Counted from the first letter of the stretch, positions 1 to 9,596 are shown. The stretch: 64,000 nt of DNA from Lebetimonas sp. JH292 (GCF_000523275.1 NZ_ATHQ01000002.1:1-64000), one strand, 5' to 3'. A program made the numbers and translations. The notes: a model not told the origin generated them from the sequence alone.

Positions 1-438
<438 letters not shown>

Positions 439-569
439 GGACGTGAGACAAGACTTTTAACAGCTAAATTTATTAACAACTGTTTATTATTAATATCGAA
501 TTTAATCTATCTAAAGAGTTTAGAAAAAAGTAGAAATTATAAAAAATTATTGTAATTTATCTTTTAAAT
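439..569. other. Short AT-rich gap after 23S; no 5S rRNA in it
   Basis: The usual 5S rRNA would begin within about 100-250 bases of the 23S end. Here only 131 bases separate the 23S end from the convergent stop codon of aroC, and they contain neither the conserved 5S core nor a tRNA. The gap is A/T-rich and has no clear GC-rich terminator hairpin. Confidence 0.8.
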
Positions 570-1643
570 TTAATAATAAATTTTTTTAAAGTTATCTATT
601 CTCCTGGTTGAATTAATCATTAACATATCTGCAACTACACATGCTGCCATAGATTCTGCCACTACTGCACCTCTAATTGCAACGATTGGATCGTGTCTTC
701 CTTTTAAATTTACTTCAACCTCATTTTTATTAATATCTATAGATTTTTGTGTTTGAAAAATTGATGGAGTCGGTTTAAAATAAACTTCAAGTTCAATATT
801 TTCTCCGTTGCTTATTCCGCCTAAAATTCCGCCAGAATTATTGCTTAAAAATCCATTTTTATTAATTTCATCATTATTTTTACTGCCTTTTAATTTATGT
901 GAATTAATATTTCCAATATAAATTCCTTTTACAGCATTAATACTGAGTATTGCGCTTGCTAAAATATTATCAAGTTTATAATAAATCGGTTCACCAAGTC
1001 CTATAGGAGTATTTTTTATTCTAAGTTTTACAACTCCTCCTAAGGAATCGTGATTTTTTCTTGCTTCATCTATTAAATCCATCCAAATTTTTTCTTTTTC
1101 TTTATCTAAGGCTAAAATAGGAGAATTTTTTGAATAATTAAAATCAATATCTTCTGCTCTAATTCCTCCTATTTCAATAATTCCTGCTTCAATTTCAATG
1201 TTAAATTCTTTTAAAATCATTTTAGCTACTGCTCCGGCTGCTACCCTCGCGGCAGTCTCCCTTGCAGAGCTTCTCCCACCGCCTCTGTAATCTCTTATTC
1301 CGTATTTGTTAAAATAAGTAAAGTCTGCGTGCCCCGGACGGAAAATATCTTTTATATTTGAATAATCGTTACTTTTAGCGTTTTTATTAAAAATTACTAT
1401 TGCAATAGGAGTTCCTGTAGTTTTTCCTTTAAAAATCCCGCTTAAAACTTCCGGAAAATCCTCTTCTTTTCTTTGGGTCGCAAATCTGTTTTGCCCTGGT
1501 CTTCTTCTTTTAAGTTCATTTATTAAAAATTTTTCATCAAAATTGATTCCGGCCGGCACTCCGTCTATTACAACCCCTATTGCTTTTCCGTGCGATTCTC
1601 CAAAAGTTGTAAATCTGAAAATTTCTCCAAAACTGTTAAACAT
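570..1643 (-). CDS. aroC: Chorismate synthase
   Basis: The enzyme converts EPSP to chorismate using reduced FMN, the last step of the shikimate pathway in the cytosol. The 357-residue protein is of normal length and has the family signatures: GESHG at residues 15-19, RPGHAD near 102 and RGGGRSSARET near 121. It is the last gene of a minus-strand group rnhA-HDOD-rnc-aroC, 32 bases after rnc. rnhA-rnc-aroC order is known from Campylobacter and Helicobacter, which supports the taxonomic call. Chorismate also feeds the menaquinone gene mqnA found further along. Confidence 0.97.
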   Translation of the reverse strand: MFNSFGEIFRFTTFGESHGKAIGVVIDGVPAGINFDEKFLINELKRRRPGQNRFATQRKEEDFPEVLSGIFKGKTTGTPIAIVIFNKNAKSNDYSNIKDIFRPGHADFTYFNKYGIRDYRGGGRSSARETAARVAAGAVAKMILKEFNIEIEAGIIEIGGIRAEDIDFNYSKNSPILALDKEKEKIWMDLIDEARKNHDSLGGVVKLRIKNTPIGLGEPIYYKLDNILASAILSINAVKGIYIGNINSHKLKGSKNNDEINKNGFLSNNSGGILGGISNGENIELEVYFKPTPSIFQTQKSIDINKNEVEVNLKGRHDPIVAIRGAVVAESMAACVVADMLMINSTRRIDNFKKIYY

Positions 1644-1675
1644 ATTTCCCCTTTATTTTTACTATTGACCATTAA

Positions 1676-2356
1676 TTATAAATTAAGTTCTTTTTTTAAA
1701 ATATCAATAGTTTTTTTAGCTCCTTCTTGTTGGGCGACTTTTTTACTTTTGCCTTTTGCGCTTGCATATTTTTTACCCTGAATAAAAACTGCTATTTCGA
1801 ATTCTTTTTTATGATCAGGTCCGGAAGTGTTTACAACCCTATATTCCGGTACTTCTCCAAAATGTGCCTGAGTAATTTCCTGTAAATTTGTTTTATAATC
1901 TCTTAAAAGTTCTTCAGGCGTAATGGTAGGATAAACATTTTTTAATAAATTTAGGGCTATTTCTTTTGTTTTTTCAAAGCCTGCTTCCAAATACAATGCA
2001 CCGATAAGTGCCTCAAATGCACTTGAAAGAATTGAAGGTTTCTCTCTTCCTTCGTTGTTTTCTTCAGCATTGGAAAGGAGAAGATAATTTCCCAAGTTTA
2101 GTTTTTTTGCTAATCTTGTAAAAGATTCCTCATTTACCAATGCCGCCCTCAGTTTTGATAAAATACCTTCTTCAGCTTTGGGAAAGATAAAAAAAAGATA
2201 TTCCCCGACAATTAAATCCATAACCGCATCACCTAAAAATTCCAGTCTTTCGTTATTAAAATCTTTAGAGTAACTTCTGTGTGTAAGAGCCTCGGTTATC
2301 AATTTTTCATTTTTAAACTGATATCCCAGACTCTTTTGCAAATCTTTTGCTATCAT
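1676..2356 (-). CDS. rnc: Ribonuclease III
   Basis: This dsRNA-specific endonuclease processes rRNA precursors and structured mRNAs. The 226-residue protein has the catalytic signature [10 protein letters not shown] at residues 36-45, including the metal-binding Glu and Asp. A dsRNA-binding domain follows from about residue 155, with its basic [11 protein letters not shown] helix near the C-terminus. Its start lies 44 bases inside the upstream HDOD gene, so the two are probably translationally coupled. Confidence 0.96.
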   Translation of the reverse strand: MIAKDLQKSLGYQFKNEKLITEALTHRSYSKDFNNERLEFLGDAVMDLIVGEYLFFIFPKAEEGILSKLRAALVNEESFTRLAKKLNLGNYLLLSNAEENNEGREKPSILSSAFEALIGALYLEAGFEKTKEIALNLLKNVYPTITPEELLRDYKTNLQEITQAHFGEVPEYRVVNTSGPDHKKEFEIAVFIQGKKYASAKGKSKKVAQQEGAKKTIDILKKELNL

Positions 2357-3122
2357 TACTTATCCTTTCATAAGTTTTTGGAATATAATCAACACATTTT
2401 GGATTAAATTCTATTAAAGAATTTAAATCAAAAAAGGCCGGTTTGCTTGTTAAATAAAAAAATATAAAATGATTAAGAGCTGAAAAGGGATTATCACATA
2501 TTTCACATTCGCTTTTTTTAATTATTTCACATTTTTCTTTTTCTAAATCCCATATTTCAGCAATTTTGGCTGCAATACCAAAAAGACTCTCACCTGTTAA
2601 TCTTTTAAGAAGTGTTCCATATTCTAAAGGAGCTGAATTTAAAATAATATTTAATTTCTCTTTTTTTTCGCCAAGTAAACTATCGCATACGCAAACACTT
2701 GCAGGGATTATTGCACCGATTTCAGCATATTTTTTGTATATGTTTTCTCCAAATTCTAATGAGACAAATTCTTTATAAGAATTTAAAAATTCTTTTTGAA
2801 AATCGGTAAAATCAATTTTAAATATTTCCCAATTTTTAGGCATAAGAAGGGATACTAAATATGAATATACAATTGCCCTAATATTTTCAATTCCTAAAAG
2901 AGTAAATAACTGTAATATGTCTTTAACTTCTTTTCTTAAGGAAAAAGCTGCTGAATTTACTATTTTTTCCAATTGTTTTTTTAATATTAAATCATTTTTG
3001 ACAGCATTTGTCGCTTTTTTTATATTGCCTTCTTTTAAAGCATTCAAACATTCAAGCGCATATTTTGGAATGGGAGGAATATTTTGTAAATATTTTTCAA
3101 TGTCATTTTTGCTTATAAGCAT
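2313..3122 (-). CDS. HDOD-domain protein
   Basis: The 269-residue protein opens with an HDOD-like pattern: [14 protein letters not shown] near residue 16, then a helix bundle ending in a [22 protein letters not shown] stretch (residues about 86-107) like the conserved LG...VR region of the family. HDOD proteins are HD-like helical domains without the full metal-binding set and often act in signalling. The C-terminal half shows no second domain I can name. It contains the paired Cys motif CEICDNPF. The start codon overlaps the rnhA stop by one base (TAATG), and the end overlaps rnc by 44 bases. The specific role is unknown. Confidence 0.75.
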   Translation of the reverse strand: MLISKNDIEKYLQNIPPIPKYALECLNALKEGNIKKATNAVKNDLILKKQLEKIVNSAAFSLRKEVKDILQLFTLLGIENIRAIVYSYLVSLLMPKNWEIFKIDFTDFQKEFLNSYKEFVSLEFGENIYKKYAEIGAIIPASVCVCDSLLGEKKEKLNIILNSAPLEYGTLLKRLTGESLFGIAAKIAEIWDLEKEKCEIIKKSECEICDNPFSALNHFIFFYLTSKPAFFDLNSLIEFNPKCVDYIPKTYERISNDSKRFAKESGISV

Positions 3123-3544
3123 TAATTTTTCCTTTTTTGTGCTTCCTCTTTTGCAATTTTATCACAAATTTCGTTTTCCTTGTGGCCTGAATGCCCTTTT
3201 ATCCAGTTTATGTTGATTGTGTGTAATTTTTTTAATTCATATAATTCCTGCCACATTTCTTTGTTTTTCACATTTTTAAAATTTTTTTTAATCCAGTTTT
3301 CCAACCATTCGTTTATTCCTTTTAATACATATGTTGAATCGGAATATAAATTTATAATGCATGGCTCTTTTAATTGTTTTAATGCCTCAATTACTGCCAT
3401 AAGCTCCATTTTATTATTAGTTGTATAATCTTCTCCTCCGCTTATTATTTTTTCATGATTTTTGTATCTTAATATTGCACACCATCCTCCAGGTCCCGGA
3501 TTACCAAGAGAACTTCCGTCTGTAAAAACATCTATGTGTTTCAT
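3122..3544 (-). CDS. rnhA: Ribonuclease HI
   Basis: RNase HI degrades the RNA strand of RNA-DNA hybrids. The carboxylate active site is visible: FTDGSS, KMELMAVIEAL, LYSDSTYV and HSGHKENEICDKIAKEEA provide Asp, Glu, Asp and the C-terminal Asp. I chose the ATG at 3544, giving 140 residues, because an AAAGG ribosome-binding site lies seven bases upstream. A longer frame from 3571 adds nine residues that do not belong to the family. It is the first gene of the rnhA-HDOD-rnc-aroC group. Confidence 0.95.
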   Translation of the reverse strand: MKHIDVFTDGSSLGNPGPGGWCAILRYKNHEKIISGGEDYTTNNKMELMAVIEALKQLKEPCIINLYSDSTYVLKGINEWLENWIKKNFKNVKNKEMWQELYELKKLHTININWIKGHSGHKENEICDKIAKEEAQKRKN

Positions 3545-3612
3545 TATGTGCCTTTGATAATTTTTTTCCAATAATAAAATATAAATTTTATCTTTTTTTT
3601 ATTTTTTTATGT

Positions 3613-3618
3613 TATAAT
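3613..3618 (+). promoter_or_regulatory. Probable -10 box upstream of the superoxide reductase gene
   Basis: TATAAT lies 31 bases before the ATG at 3650. A strong AGGAGGG ribosome-binding site is at about 3640-3646. No good -35 hexamer is seen at the expected distance; the upstream sequence is a T-rich run. Confidence 0.5.
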
Positions 3619-3649
3619 ATATTACAAATTTTAACAAAAGGAGGGCAAA

Positions 3650-4037
3650 ATGCCAAAAATTAACAGATACGAAGATATTTCTCAAATTGACAGAGAAGCA
3701 AAAAGAGATTATATAGACAGAAACTCACCATTTATTCATTGTGAAGACACAGCAAAAAAAGATGAAAAATTTAAAGTTAAAGTAAAAGTAGGTCAAGATT
3801 TATGCCATCCGGCTGATTTTGACTATTTTATCGCAAATATGAAATTCAAGCGATGGTGAAGTGTTACTTGCTCAGACTAATTTAACTCCAAATTATGCAG
3901 GCGGACAATGTGAAAAAGTGCAAGTGGATTTTTATATTGTTCCTTCAAAATCTAAACTTAAACTTACAGCTATGTCTTACTGTACAAAACACGGACTTTG
4001 GGAGAGTGAAACTAAGGAAGTAATCGTTAGCGAATAA
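3650..4037 (+). pseudogene. Superoxide reductase (neelaredoxin type), frameshifted
   Basis: The first 66 codons (MPKINRYEDISQIDREAK...) and a second frame beginning DGEVLLAQTNL and ending in CTKHGLWESE together make a class II superoxide reductase-like protein of about 128 residues. The frame changes by +1 between 3843 and 3851, beside an AAA run. The iron site of the family is one Cys plus four His. The joined protein contains only three His in total; residues that align with two ligands appear to be Asn (in DRNSPFI) and Tyr (in DFDYFI). Cys and His of CTKHG remain. The gene therefore looks non-functional as a superoxide reductase even if the frameshift is an error. Confidence 0.8.
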
Positions 4038-4153
4038 TTCTCCCTTTTTTCTTTCCTGTATAAAAAATGGCCAAATTATATATAAATGAATCTTCATATG
4101 TATAAAAAGAGTATTTTTATTCTGTTTTTTTATTAATTTTTTATTAAAAACTA

Positions 4154-4182
4154 TTGACACAATTTAATTTTTGATTTATAAT
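4154..4182 (+). promoter_or_regulatory. Consensus sigma70 promoter of the cyd cluster
   Basis: TTGACA (4154-4159) and TATAAT (4177-4182) are separated by exactly 17 bases, a full consensus match. It lies 25 bases upstream of the DUF4492 gene and should drive DUF4492-cydA-cydB and the following small gene. No regulator-binding palindrome is obvious beside it. Confidence 0.85.
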
Positions 4183-4207
4183 TTTTATTAGCCTCGAAGG
4201 AGGGCTT

Positions 4208-4435
4208 ATGTTTAAACGCATCTTGTTTTTTTACATTGACGGGTTTAAAAACCTGTCCGACCTGGGTAAAAAAATCTGGGTCATCGTTATTATTAAACTT
4301 GTTGTGATTTTTGTAGTGCTGAAAGTTTTCTTTTTCCCGACAATCAATTCGCAGGTAAAAGGGGAAAAAGCAAAAGCACAGCTTTATGTTAAACAACTTA
4401 CAAAAATCACAACGAACCATAAAAAGGAGGAATAG
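4208..4435 (+). CDS. DUF4492 small membrane protein upstream of cydA
   Basis: The 75-residue protein has one hydrophobic helix (about residues 22-43, IWVIVIIKLVVIFVVLKVFFF) flanked by charged ends. It resembles the DUF4492 family, whose members are typically encoded immediately before cydA. An AGGAGG site precedes the ATG. The stop codon is one base before the cydA start, so the two genes are tightly coupled. An accessory, assembly or stabilising role for the bd oxidase is an inference from position; no enzymatic residues are visible. Confidence 0.8.
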   Translation: MFKRILFFYIDGFKNLSDLGKKIWVIVIIKLVVIFVVLKVFFFPTINSQVKGEKAKAQLYVKQLTKITTNHKKEE

Positions 4436-4436
4436 A

Positions 4437-6008
4437 ATGGATTATGCAATGCTAGAATGGGCAAGAGCCCAATTTGCAATGACAGCGTTGTTTCACTTCT
4501 TTTTCGTTCCATTTACATTAGGAATGTCGTTTTTAGTGGCATTTTTTGAAACTATCTATGTAAAAACCGGAAAAGAAGAGTGGAAAAACATTACACAGTT
4601 TTGGCAATTGATATTTGGTATTAACTTTGCCATAGGTTTAGCAACAGGTATTATTCACGAATTTGAATTTGGGACAAACTGGTCTACTTATTCATGGGTT
4701 GTAGGTGATATTTTCGGAGCACCTCTTGCGATTGAAGGTATTGTTGCATTCTTTATGGAGGCAACATTTGCGGCAATTGCATTTTTTGGATGGAAAAGAG
4801 TAAGCAAGGGTGTTCATTTAAGTGCATCTTGGCTGCTTGCAATTGGTTCAAACCTTTCAGCGCTTTGGATATTAATTGCAAACGGATTTATGCAACATCC
4901 AAGCAGTGAATTTTTGAGATTTTCTATTGATAACGCAAGAGCTGAAATGACTAATTTCTGGGCATTAATTACCCAACCGGTTGCACAGGTTAAATTTTTA
5001 CATACTATCAGTGCTAGTTATACATTGGCAGCGGTATTTGTACTTGGTATTTCTTCACTTTATCTGCTTAGAAAAAAACATGTTGATTTTGCGAAAAAAT
5101 CAGCTGCGGTAGCGGCAGCATTCGGTTTAATTGTTTCTATTTTTACTGTAATTATAGGTGATGAACACGCATACGAAGTTACAAACACTCAGCCTACAAA
5201 AATAGCTTCAGCAGAAGGGCTTTATGTAGGTGAAAAGGGTGCACCAATAGTGGCTTTTGGATTTCCAAAAGATTTAGATGCAAGAAATGTTAAATCAAAC
5301 GATGAAGCATGGAGTTTTAAAATCGAAATTCCAGGATTACTTTCACTTCTTGGAAAAAGAAATCCAAATGCTTATATTCCTGGACTTAGAGATTTAGTAA
5401 ATGGAAATGATAAATACGGTATTTGGCCATTTGCCAAATTACATCAAGTTGGTAAAGAAGCTATTGAAGATTTGAAAGCATATCACGTGGCAAAAGCCAA
5501 AGGTGACACTGCGGCAATGGAAGCAGCAAAAAGAGATTTTTATGCTCCAGTTACCACAGTTGATGGATGGACAGTTACAAAAGCAGATTTAATGGGTTAC
5601 GGATATCTTGATGATCCAACTAAACTGTATCCACCTGTGTCACCAGTATTTTATTCATTCCATATTATGGTTGCTTTAGGATTCTGGTTTATTATTTTAT
5701 TTGCATGGGCATATATTGCAGTTACAAAAGGAACATTTGAAAACAGTGCACTACTACAAAAACTTGCAGTACTTTCTGTACCACTTCCATGGATTGCAAC
5801 AAGCTTTGGTTGGATGACAGCAGAACTTGGAAGACAACCTTGGACAGTATTCGGATTGCTTCCGACAAAAATTTCAGCAACACCAGTTGCATTGCAAAAT
5901 GTTCAGGCAACATTTTTCTTATTCTTAAGTGCATTTGTAATTTTAGGTATTGCCGAACTTAAAATCCTATTTACGGTCGTAAAAATCGGACCAAAAGGAG
6001 CGCACTGA
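4437..6008 (+). CDS. cydA: Cytochrome bd quinol oxidase subunit I
   Basis: CydA carries the haems and the quinol site of the high-affinity bd oxidase in the inner membrane. The 523-residue protein begins MDYAMLEWARAQFAMTALFH; His20 matches the b595 ligand. KFLHTISASY holds the b558 His, SFHIMVALG the axial Met, and GWMTAELGRQPW the conserved loop. Length is close to E. coli CydA, suggesting the long Q-loop form. I chose the ATG at 4437 because an AAGGAGG site (4425-4430) precedes it; upstream codons overlap DUF4492. The stop overlaps the cydB start (TGATG). Confidence 0.97.
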   Translation: MDYAMLEWARAQFAMTALFHFFFVPFTLGMSFLVAFFETIYVKTGKEEWKNITQFWQLIFGINFAIGLATGIIHEFEFGTNWSTYSWVVGDIFGAPLAIEGIVAFFMEATFAAIAFFGWKRVSKGVHLSASWLLAIGSNLSALWILIANGFMQHPSSEFLRFSIDNARAEMTNFWALITQPVAQVKFLHTISASYTLAAVFVLGISSLYLLRKKHVDFAKKSAAVAAAFGLIVSIFTVIIGDEHAYEVTNTQPTKIASAEGLYVGEKGAPIVAFGFPKDLDARNVKSNDEAWSFKIEIPGLLSLLGKRNPNAYIPGLRDLVNGNDKYGIWPFAKLHQVGKEAIEDLKAYHVAKAKGDTAAMEAAKRDFYAPVTTVDGWTVTKADLMGYGYLDDPTKLYPPVSPVFYSFHIMVALGFWFIILFAWAYIAVTKGTFENSALLQKLAVLSVPLPWIATSFGWMTAELGRQPWTVFGLLPTKISATPVALQNVQATFFLFLSAFVILGIAELKILFTVVKIGPKGAH

Positions 6009-7205
6009 TGACTTGGGCACCAATTACAGTGGACGCGACACATTTTTATCTTCAGGTATATTTCTGGATAATTGTCGCGGTTTTAGGAGGGCTTTTTTTA
6101 TTTATGACATTTGTTCAAGGTGGACAAAGTTTAATGCATGTTGCAAAAGATGAAATGGAAGAAAGAGGTATTGTAAACTCCCTTGGTAGAAAATGGGAGC
6201 TTACATTTACTACTCTTGTATTGTTTGGTGGTGCGTTGTATGCAGCATTTCCATTATTTTATTCTGTATCATTTGGTGGTGCATACTGGGTATGGATGTT
6301 AATTTTATTTACATTTGTATTTCAGGCAGTATCATATGAATATATGAATAAACCCAATAACTTAATTGGTAAAAATACATATAAATTCTTTTTATATGTA
6401 AACGGTATAGTTGGTATGATTTTAATTGGTGCAGCTGTCGGAACATTTTTTACAGGAAGTAACTTCACATATGACCCAGTAACAAGAGTATTACATTGGG
6501 GAACAGCTGCTAATGGATTTAATTTAAGAGGGCTTGAAGCTGCTATAGATTTTGGTCACGGAGCTTGGTTTAACTTGGCATTTGGTGTATTAGTGTTTGC
6601 AGCAGCAAGAATTTTGGGTGCTTTATGGCTCATGAATGATTTAGACCAAAATGAATTTTCAGCAGTTCATGAAAGATTAAGAGCAGTTTTAAAAAGATGT
6701 TTTGTTGTATTGTTGATTGCCCTATTAATAGTACTTTACGGTTTATTAACAATGAAAGGATATTCTTATAATATCCATGACCCTGCCGGAAAAGTTACAT
6801 TGGTAGATGGCAAATATTTCCAAAATTTACTTGCAGTTTGCAGCAATTCCTTTGATTTTATTCTTGGTTGGAGTAGTTCTTTTTGTTATCGGAATATTCC
6901 AAGGAATTAAAGGTTCAACCAAAGGTATCTGGCCAGCAGGACTTGGAATTGTATTAATTGGAATTATTGTCTTTGTTATAGCTGGACTTAACGGAACTCC
7001 ATTTTATCCAAGCTACGCTGATTTACAAAGCAGCTTAACTATTCAAAACAGCTCAGGAAGTAAATATACTCTTGAAGTTATGGCATGGGTTAGTGTAGCG
7101 GTACCATTTGTATTGGCATATATTGTTTATGTCTGGTATCAGATGAAAAAAGGCGGACCTATCAGTATTGAAGAAATTAATGATTCTGAATCACATGCAT
7201 ATTAA
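6008..7205 (+). pseudogene. cydB: Cytochrome bd quinol oxidase subunit II, one frameshift
   Basis: The first frame (6008 to about 6830) encodes the N-terminal two-thirds of CydB, starting MTWAPITVDATHFYLQVYF. A second frame continues with LQFAAIPLILFLVGVV and ends SDSESHAY-like at 7205. Joining them by removing one base near the AAAA run at 6822-6825 gives a continuous protein of about 398 residues with the expected multiple membrane helices. No sequence is missing at the join. Because cydA, DUF4492 and the promoter are intact, a sequencing or assembly indel is more likely than real loss of the oxidase. Confidence 0.9.
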
Positions 7206-7214
7206 GGAGCGAAT

Positions 7215-7427
7215 ATGAAAAAATTTTTAACATTAATAACAATTTTCTTCGGAAGTTTCCTTTTCGCTTCTGATAAATTGTTGCCAAATGGGATTAATCC
7301 GGAAGCACAACAAATCAATACGACATGGGGAGTTATTTTATTTTTCATGTGGCCTGTATTGATTATAATTGCTTACAAATTTATAGAATTTACACTTAAA
7401 AAATCAGGTCTTGAAAAAGACCTTTAA
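7215..7427 (+). CDS. Small secreted/membrane protein, last gene of the cyd cluster
   Basis: The 70-residue protein has a Sec-type signal (MKKFLTLITIFFGSFLFAS) and a second hydrophobic helix at about residues 39-58, then a short basic tail. It starts nine bases after cydB with an AAGGAG site and ends in a terminator hairpin, so it belongs to the transcript. It does not match CydX, which is shorter and has no cleavable signal, and I do not recognise the family. Its position suggests a small oxidase-associated protein, but this is only inference. Confidence 0.6.
   Translation: MKKFLTLITIFFGSFLFASDKLLPNGINPEAQQINTTWGVILFFMWPVLIIIAYKFIEFTLKKSGLEKDL
7406..7423 (+). terminator. Hairpin terminator at the end of the cyd cluster
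   Basis: AGGTCTT (7406-7412) pairs with AAGACCT (7417-7423) around a GAAA loop. The hairpin overlaps the last codons and stop region of the small gene, and a T-rich stretch follows from 7431. Confidence 0.7.
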
Positions 7428-7452
7428 TCTCCTCTTTTTTTTTCATTTTTGT

Positions 7453-7458
7453 TATAAT
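7453..7458 (+). promoter_or_regulatory. Probable -10 box of pckA
   Basis: TATAAT in the 67-base gap before pckA, 36 bases from the start codon. The -35 region falls in a T-rich run and is not clear. Confidence 0.5.
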
Positions 7459-7494
7459 AATACTCCAAAAACCACATCAAATTAGGAGAATATT

Positions 7495-9069
7495 ATGTTA
7501 AGTTTAGAAGGTATTGATACCAGTAATAAAAAAATTATTCATAATCCAAGTTATGATAAAATCATTGAAGATACTTTAAAAAAAGGTGAAGTTGTAATAA
7601 CCAAAAGTGGGGCAACAGCAGTTGATACAGGTGAATTTACAGGAAGAAGCCCAGAAGATAAGTTTTTTGTAAAACAATCTCCAAGTGAAAAATATATAGC
7701 ATGGGGGGAAATAAATCATCCTATAACTCTTGAAACATTTAGAAAATTGGAAGCATTTACAAAAGAAGAATTATCAAAAAAAGATGAATTGTATGTTGTT
7801 GATGTATTTGTAGGAGCCAGCAAAAACAGCAGAAGAGCAATAAGATTTATAACTCCTATAGCATGGCAAGCACATTTTGTAATGAATATGTTTATTTTAC
7901 CGAGTGAAAAAGAATTTAAAAGTTTTGAGCCAGATTTTACTTTTTTGGTTGCAGGAGAAGCAAGATATCCAAAATGGAAAGAGGATGGTTTAAACAGTGA
8001 TATTTTTGTTGCATTTAATGTAGAAGAAAATACAGCTGTAATGACGGGCACTTTGTATGGGGGTGAGCTTAAAAAAGGTATTTTTACTATGATGAATTAC
8101 TGGCTTCCGCTTGAAGGTAAGCTCTCAATGCACTGTTCAGCTAATGTAGGTGAAAAAGGCGATGTGGCATTGTTTTTCGGTCTTTCAGGAACGGGAAAAA
8201 CTACACTCTCAACTGATCCAAACAGAAAACTTATAGGTGATGACGAACATGGATGGGATGATGAAGGTGTATTTAATTTCGAAGGCGGATGTTATGCAAA
8301 AGTAATAAACCTTGACAAAGAAAGCGAGCCTGAAATTTATAATGCAATAAAAAGAAATGCCCTTTTGGAAAATGTAGTAATAAATGAAGAGGGGGAAGTG
8401 GATTTTAACGACGCATCAAAAACAGAAAATACAAGGGTCAGTTATCCGATAGAACATATTGAAAATCATGAATGTACCCTAACAGGGGGACACCCTAAAA
8501 ATATAATATTCTTAAGTGCCGATGCTTTTGGAGTATTGCCTCCGGTTTCTAAACTTACAAAAGAACAGGCAATGTATTATTTTTTAAGCGGATATACTGC
8601 AAAAGTGGCAGGGACAGAAAGAGGTATTACAGAACCTGTTGCTACATTCAGTGCATGTTTTGGTGAGCCGTTTTTACCTCTTCATCCAACAGTATACGCA
8701 AAATTACTTGGAGAAAAAATTGACAAACACGGAGTAAATGTATATTTAGTAAACACAGGATGGACAGGCGGACCTTATGGAGTTGGGAAAAGAATGAGTA
8801 TTAAAGATACAAGAGCATGTATTAATGCAATTCTTGATGAAAGTATAAAAAATGCTGAATTTGAAATTTTACCAGTATTTAATTTAGCTATGCCAAAAGA
8901 ATTAGCAGGAGTTAATACAAAAGTTCTTAATCCGAGAAACACATGGGCAGATAAAAAAGCCTATGATGAGCAATTAAAAAAACTTGCAAATATGTTTATC
9001 GAAAATTTTAAAAGATATGAAGATGTAAAAGAAGGAAAAGAATACGAAAAAGCAGGTCCTAAACTTTAA
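7495..9069 (+). CDS. pckA: Phosphoenolpyruvate carboxykinase (ATP)
   Basis: The enzyme interconverts oxaloacetate and PEP with ATP/ADP in the cytosol. The 524-residue protein has the kinase loop [11 protein letters not shown] near residue 229, the metal/substrate motif GDDEHGWDD just after it, and RTENTR-like [11 protein letters not shown] further on. The start has a good AGGAG site. It stands alone between the cyd cluster and the tRNA cluster. In a reductive-TCA autotroph it would supply PEP; that lifestyle is inferred from the group, not shown here. Confidence 0.97.
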   Translation: MLSLEGIDTSNKKIIHNPSYDKIIEDTLKKGEVVITKSGATAVDTGEFTGRSPEDKFFVKQSPSEKYIAWGEINHPITLETFRKLEAFTKEELSKKDELYVVDVFVGASKNSRRAIRFITPIAWQAHFVMNMFILPSEKEFKSFEPDFTFLVAGEARYPKWKEDGLNSDIFVAFNVEENTAVMTGTLYGGELKKGIFTMMNYWLPLEGKLSMHCSANVGEKGDVALFFGLSGTGKTTLSTDPNRKLIGDDEHGWDDEGVFNFEGGCYAKVINLDKESEPEIYNAIKRNALLENVVINEEGEVDFNDASKTENTRVSYPIEHIENHECTLTGGHPKNIIFLSADAFGVLPPVSKLTKEQAMYYFLSGYTAKVAGTERGITEPVATFSACFGEPFLPLHPTVYAKLLGEKIDKHGVNVYLVNTGWTGGPYGVGKRMSIKDTRACINAILDESIKNAEFEILPVFNLAMPKELAGVNTKVLNPRNTWADKKAYDEQLKKLANMFIENFKRYEDVKEGKEYEKAGPKL

Positions 9070-9075
9070 TTCTTC

Positions 9076-9104
9076 TTGCTTTTTTCACTATTTTTTTATA
9101 TAAT
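9076..9104 (+). promoter_or_regulatory. Promoter of the tRNA-Gly/tRNA-Cys pair
   Basis: TTGCTT (9076-9081) and TATAAT (9099-9104) are 17 bases apart and end 12 bases before the tRNA-Gly 5' end. Confidence 0.65.
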
Positions 9105-9116
9105 TTTAGTCCTTAA

Positions 9117-9193
9117 GCGGGCTTAGCTCAGTTGGCTAGAGCGCCACCTTGCCAAGGTGGAGGCCGCGGGTTCGAGTCCCGTAGCCCGCTCCA
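9117..9193 (+). tRNA. tRNA-Gly (GCC)
   Basis: Cloverleaf with acceptor GCGGGCT/AGCCCGC, anticodon stem CCACC/GGTGG around the loop TTGCCAA (anticodon GCC), and T-arm GGTTCGAGTCC. The 3' CCA is encoded. Confidence 0.97.
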
Positions 9194-9197
9194 GTAA

Positions 9198-9272
9198 GGC
9201 GCCATAGCCAAGTGGCTAAGGCGGGGGCCTGCAAAGCCCTGATCCCCGGTTCGAATCCGGGTGGCGCCTCCA
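9198..9272 (+). tRNA. tRNA-Cys (GCA)
   Basis: Acceptor GGCGCCA/TGGCGCC, anticodon loop CTGCAAA (anticodon GCA), T-arm GGTTCGAATCC, and CCA encoded. It begins four bases after tRNA-Gly and is probably cotranscribed with it. Confidence 0.97.
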
Positions 9273-9273
9273 C

Positions 9274-9302
9274 TTGACATAGGTATATATTTTAATTATA
9301 AT
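9274..9302 (+). promoter_or_regulatory. Perfect sigma70 promoter for tRNA-Leu
   Basis: TTGACA (9274-9279), 17-base spacer, TATAAT (9297-9302). The -35 box starts one base after the CCA of tRNA-Cys, and the -10 box ends 13 bases before tRNA-Leu. The tRNA-Leu and tRNA-Ser genes thus have their own strong promoter. Confidence 0.88.
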
Positions 9303-9315
9303 TCCTTTCACATTT

Positions 9316-9403
9316 GCCCGGGTGGCGGAAATGGTAGACGCAAGGGACTTAAAATCCCTCGGGAGTTTTTCCCGTGCCGGTTCAAGTCCGGCCCCGGGCA
9401 CCA
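9316..9403 (+). tRNA. tRNA-Leu (TAA)
   Basis: Class II tRNA with acceptor GCCCGGG/CCCGGGC, anticodon stem AGGGA/TCCCT around CTTAAAA (anticodon TAA), a long variable arm, and CCA encoded. Confidence 0.97.
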
Positions 9404-9443
9404 CCGTCAATCAAATATTTAAAATTATTTGTTTTGATTTATT

Positions 9444-9533
9444 GGAGAGGTGGGTGAGTGGTTGAAACCGGCGGCCTTGAAAGCCGTTGAACGGGCAACC
9501 GTTCCGTGGGTTCGAATCCCACCCTCTCCGCCA
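9444..9533 (+). tRNA. tRNA-Ser (TGA)
   Basis: Class II tRNA with acceptor GGAGAGG/CCTCTCC, anticodon loop CTTGAAA (anticodon TGA), a long variable arm (CGTTGAACGGGCAACCG), T-arm GGTTCGAATCC, and CCA encoded. Confidence 0.97.
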
Positions 9534-9596
9534 CTGCTAATTTTGTAATTTGTCTTTCTTCAAAAAATATTTTATCAGTAATTAATTTAGATATGG

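Noticed and set aside
9216-9410. Minus-strand frame reading TVVPGAGLEPAREK and ending in a Pro-rich tail
   Set aside because: It is antisense to tRNA-Leu and tRNA-Cys, a well-known translation artefact of tRNA genes.
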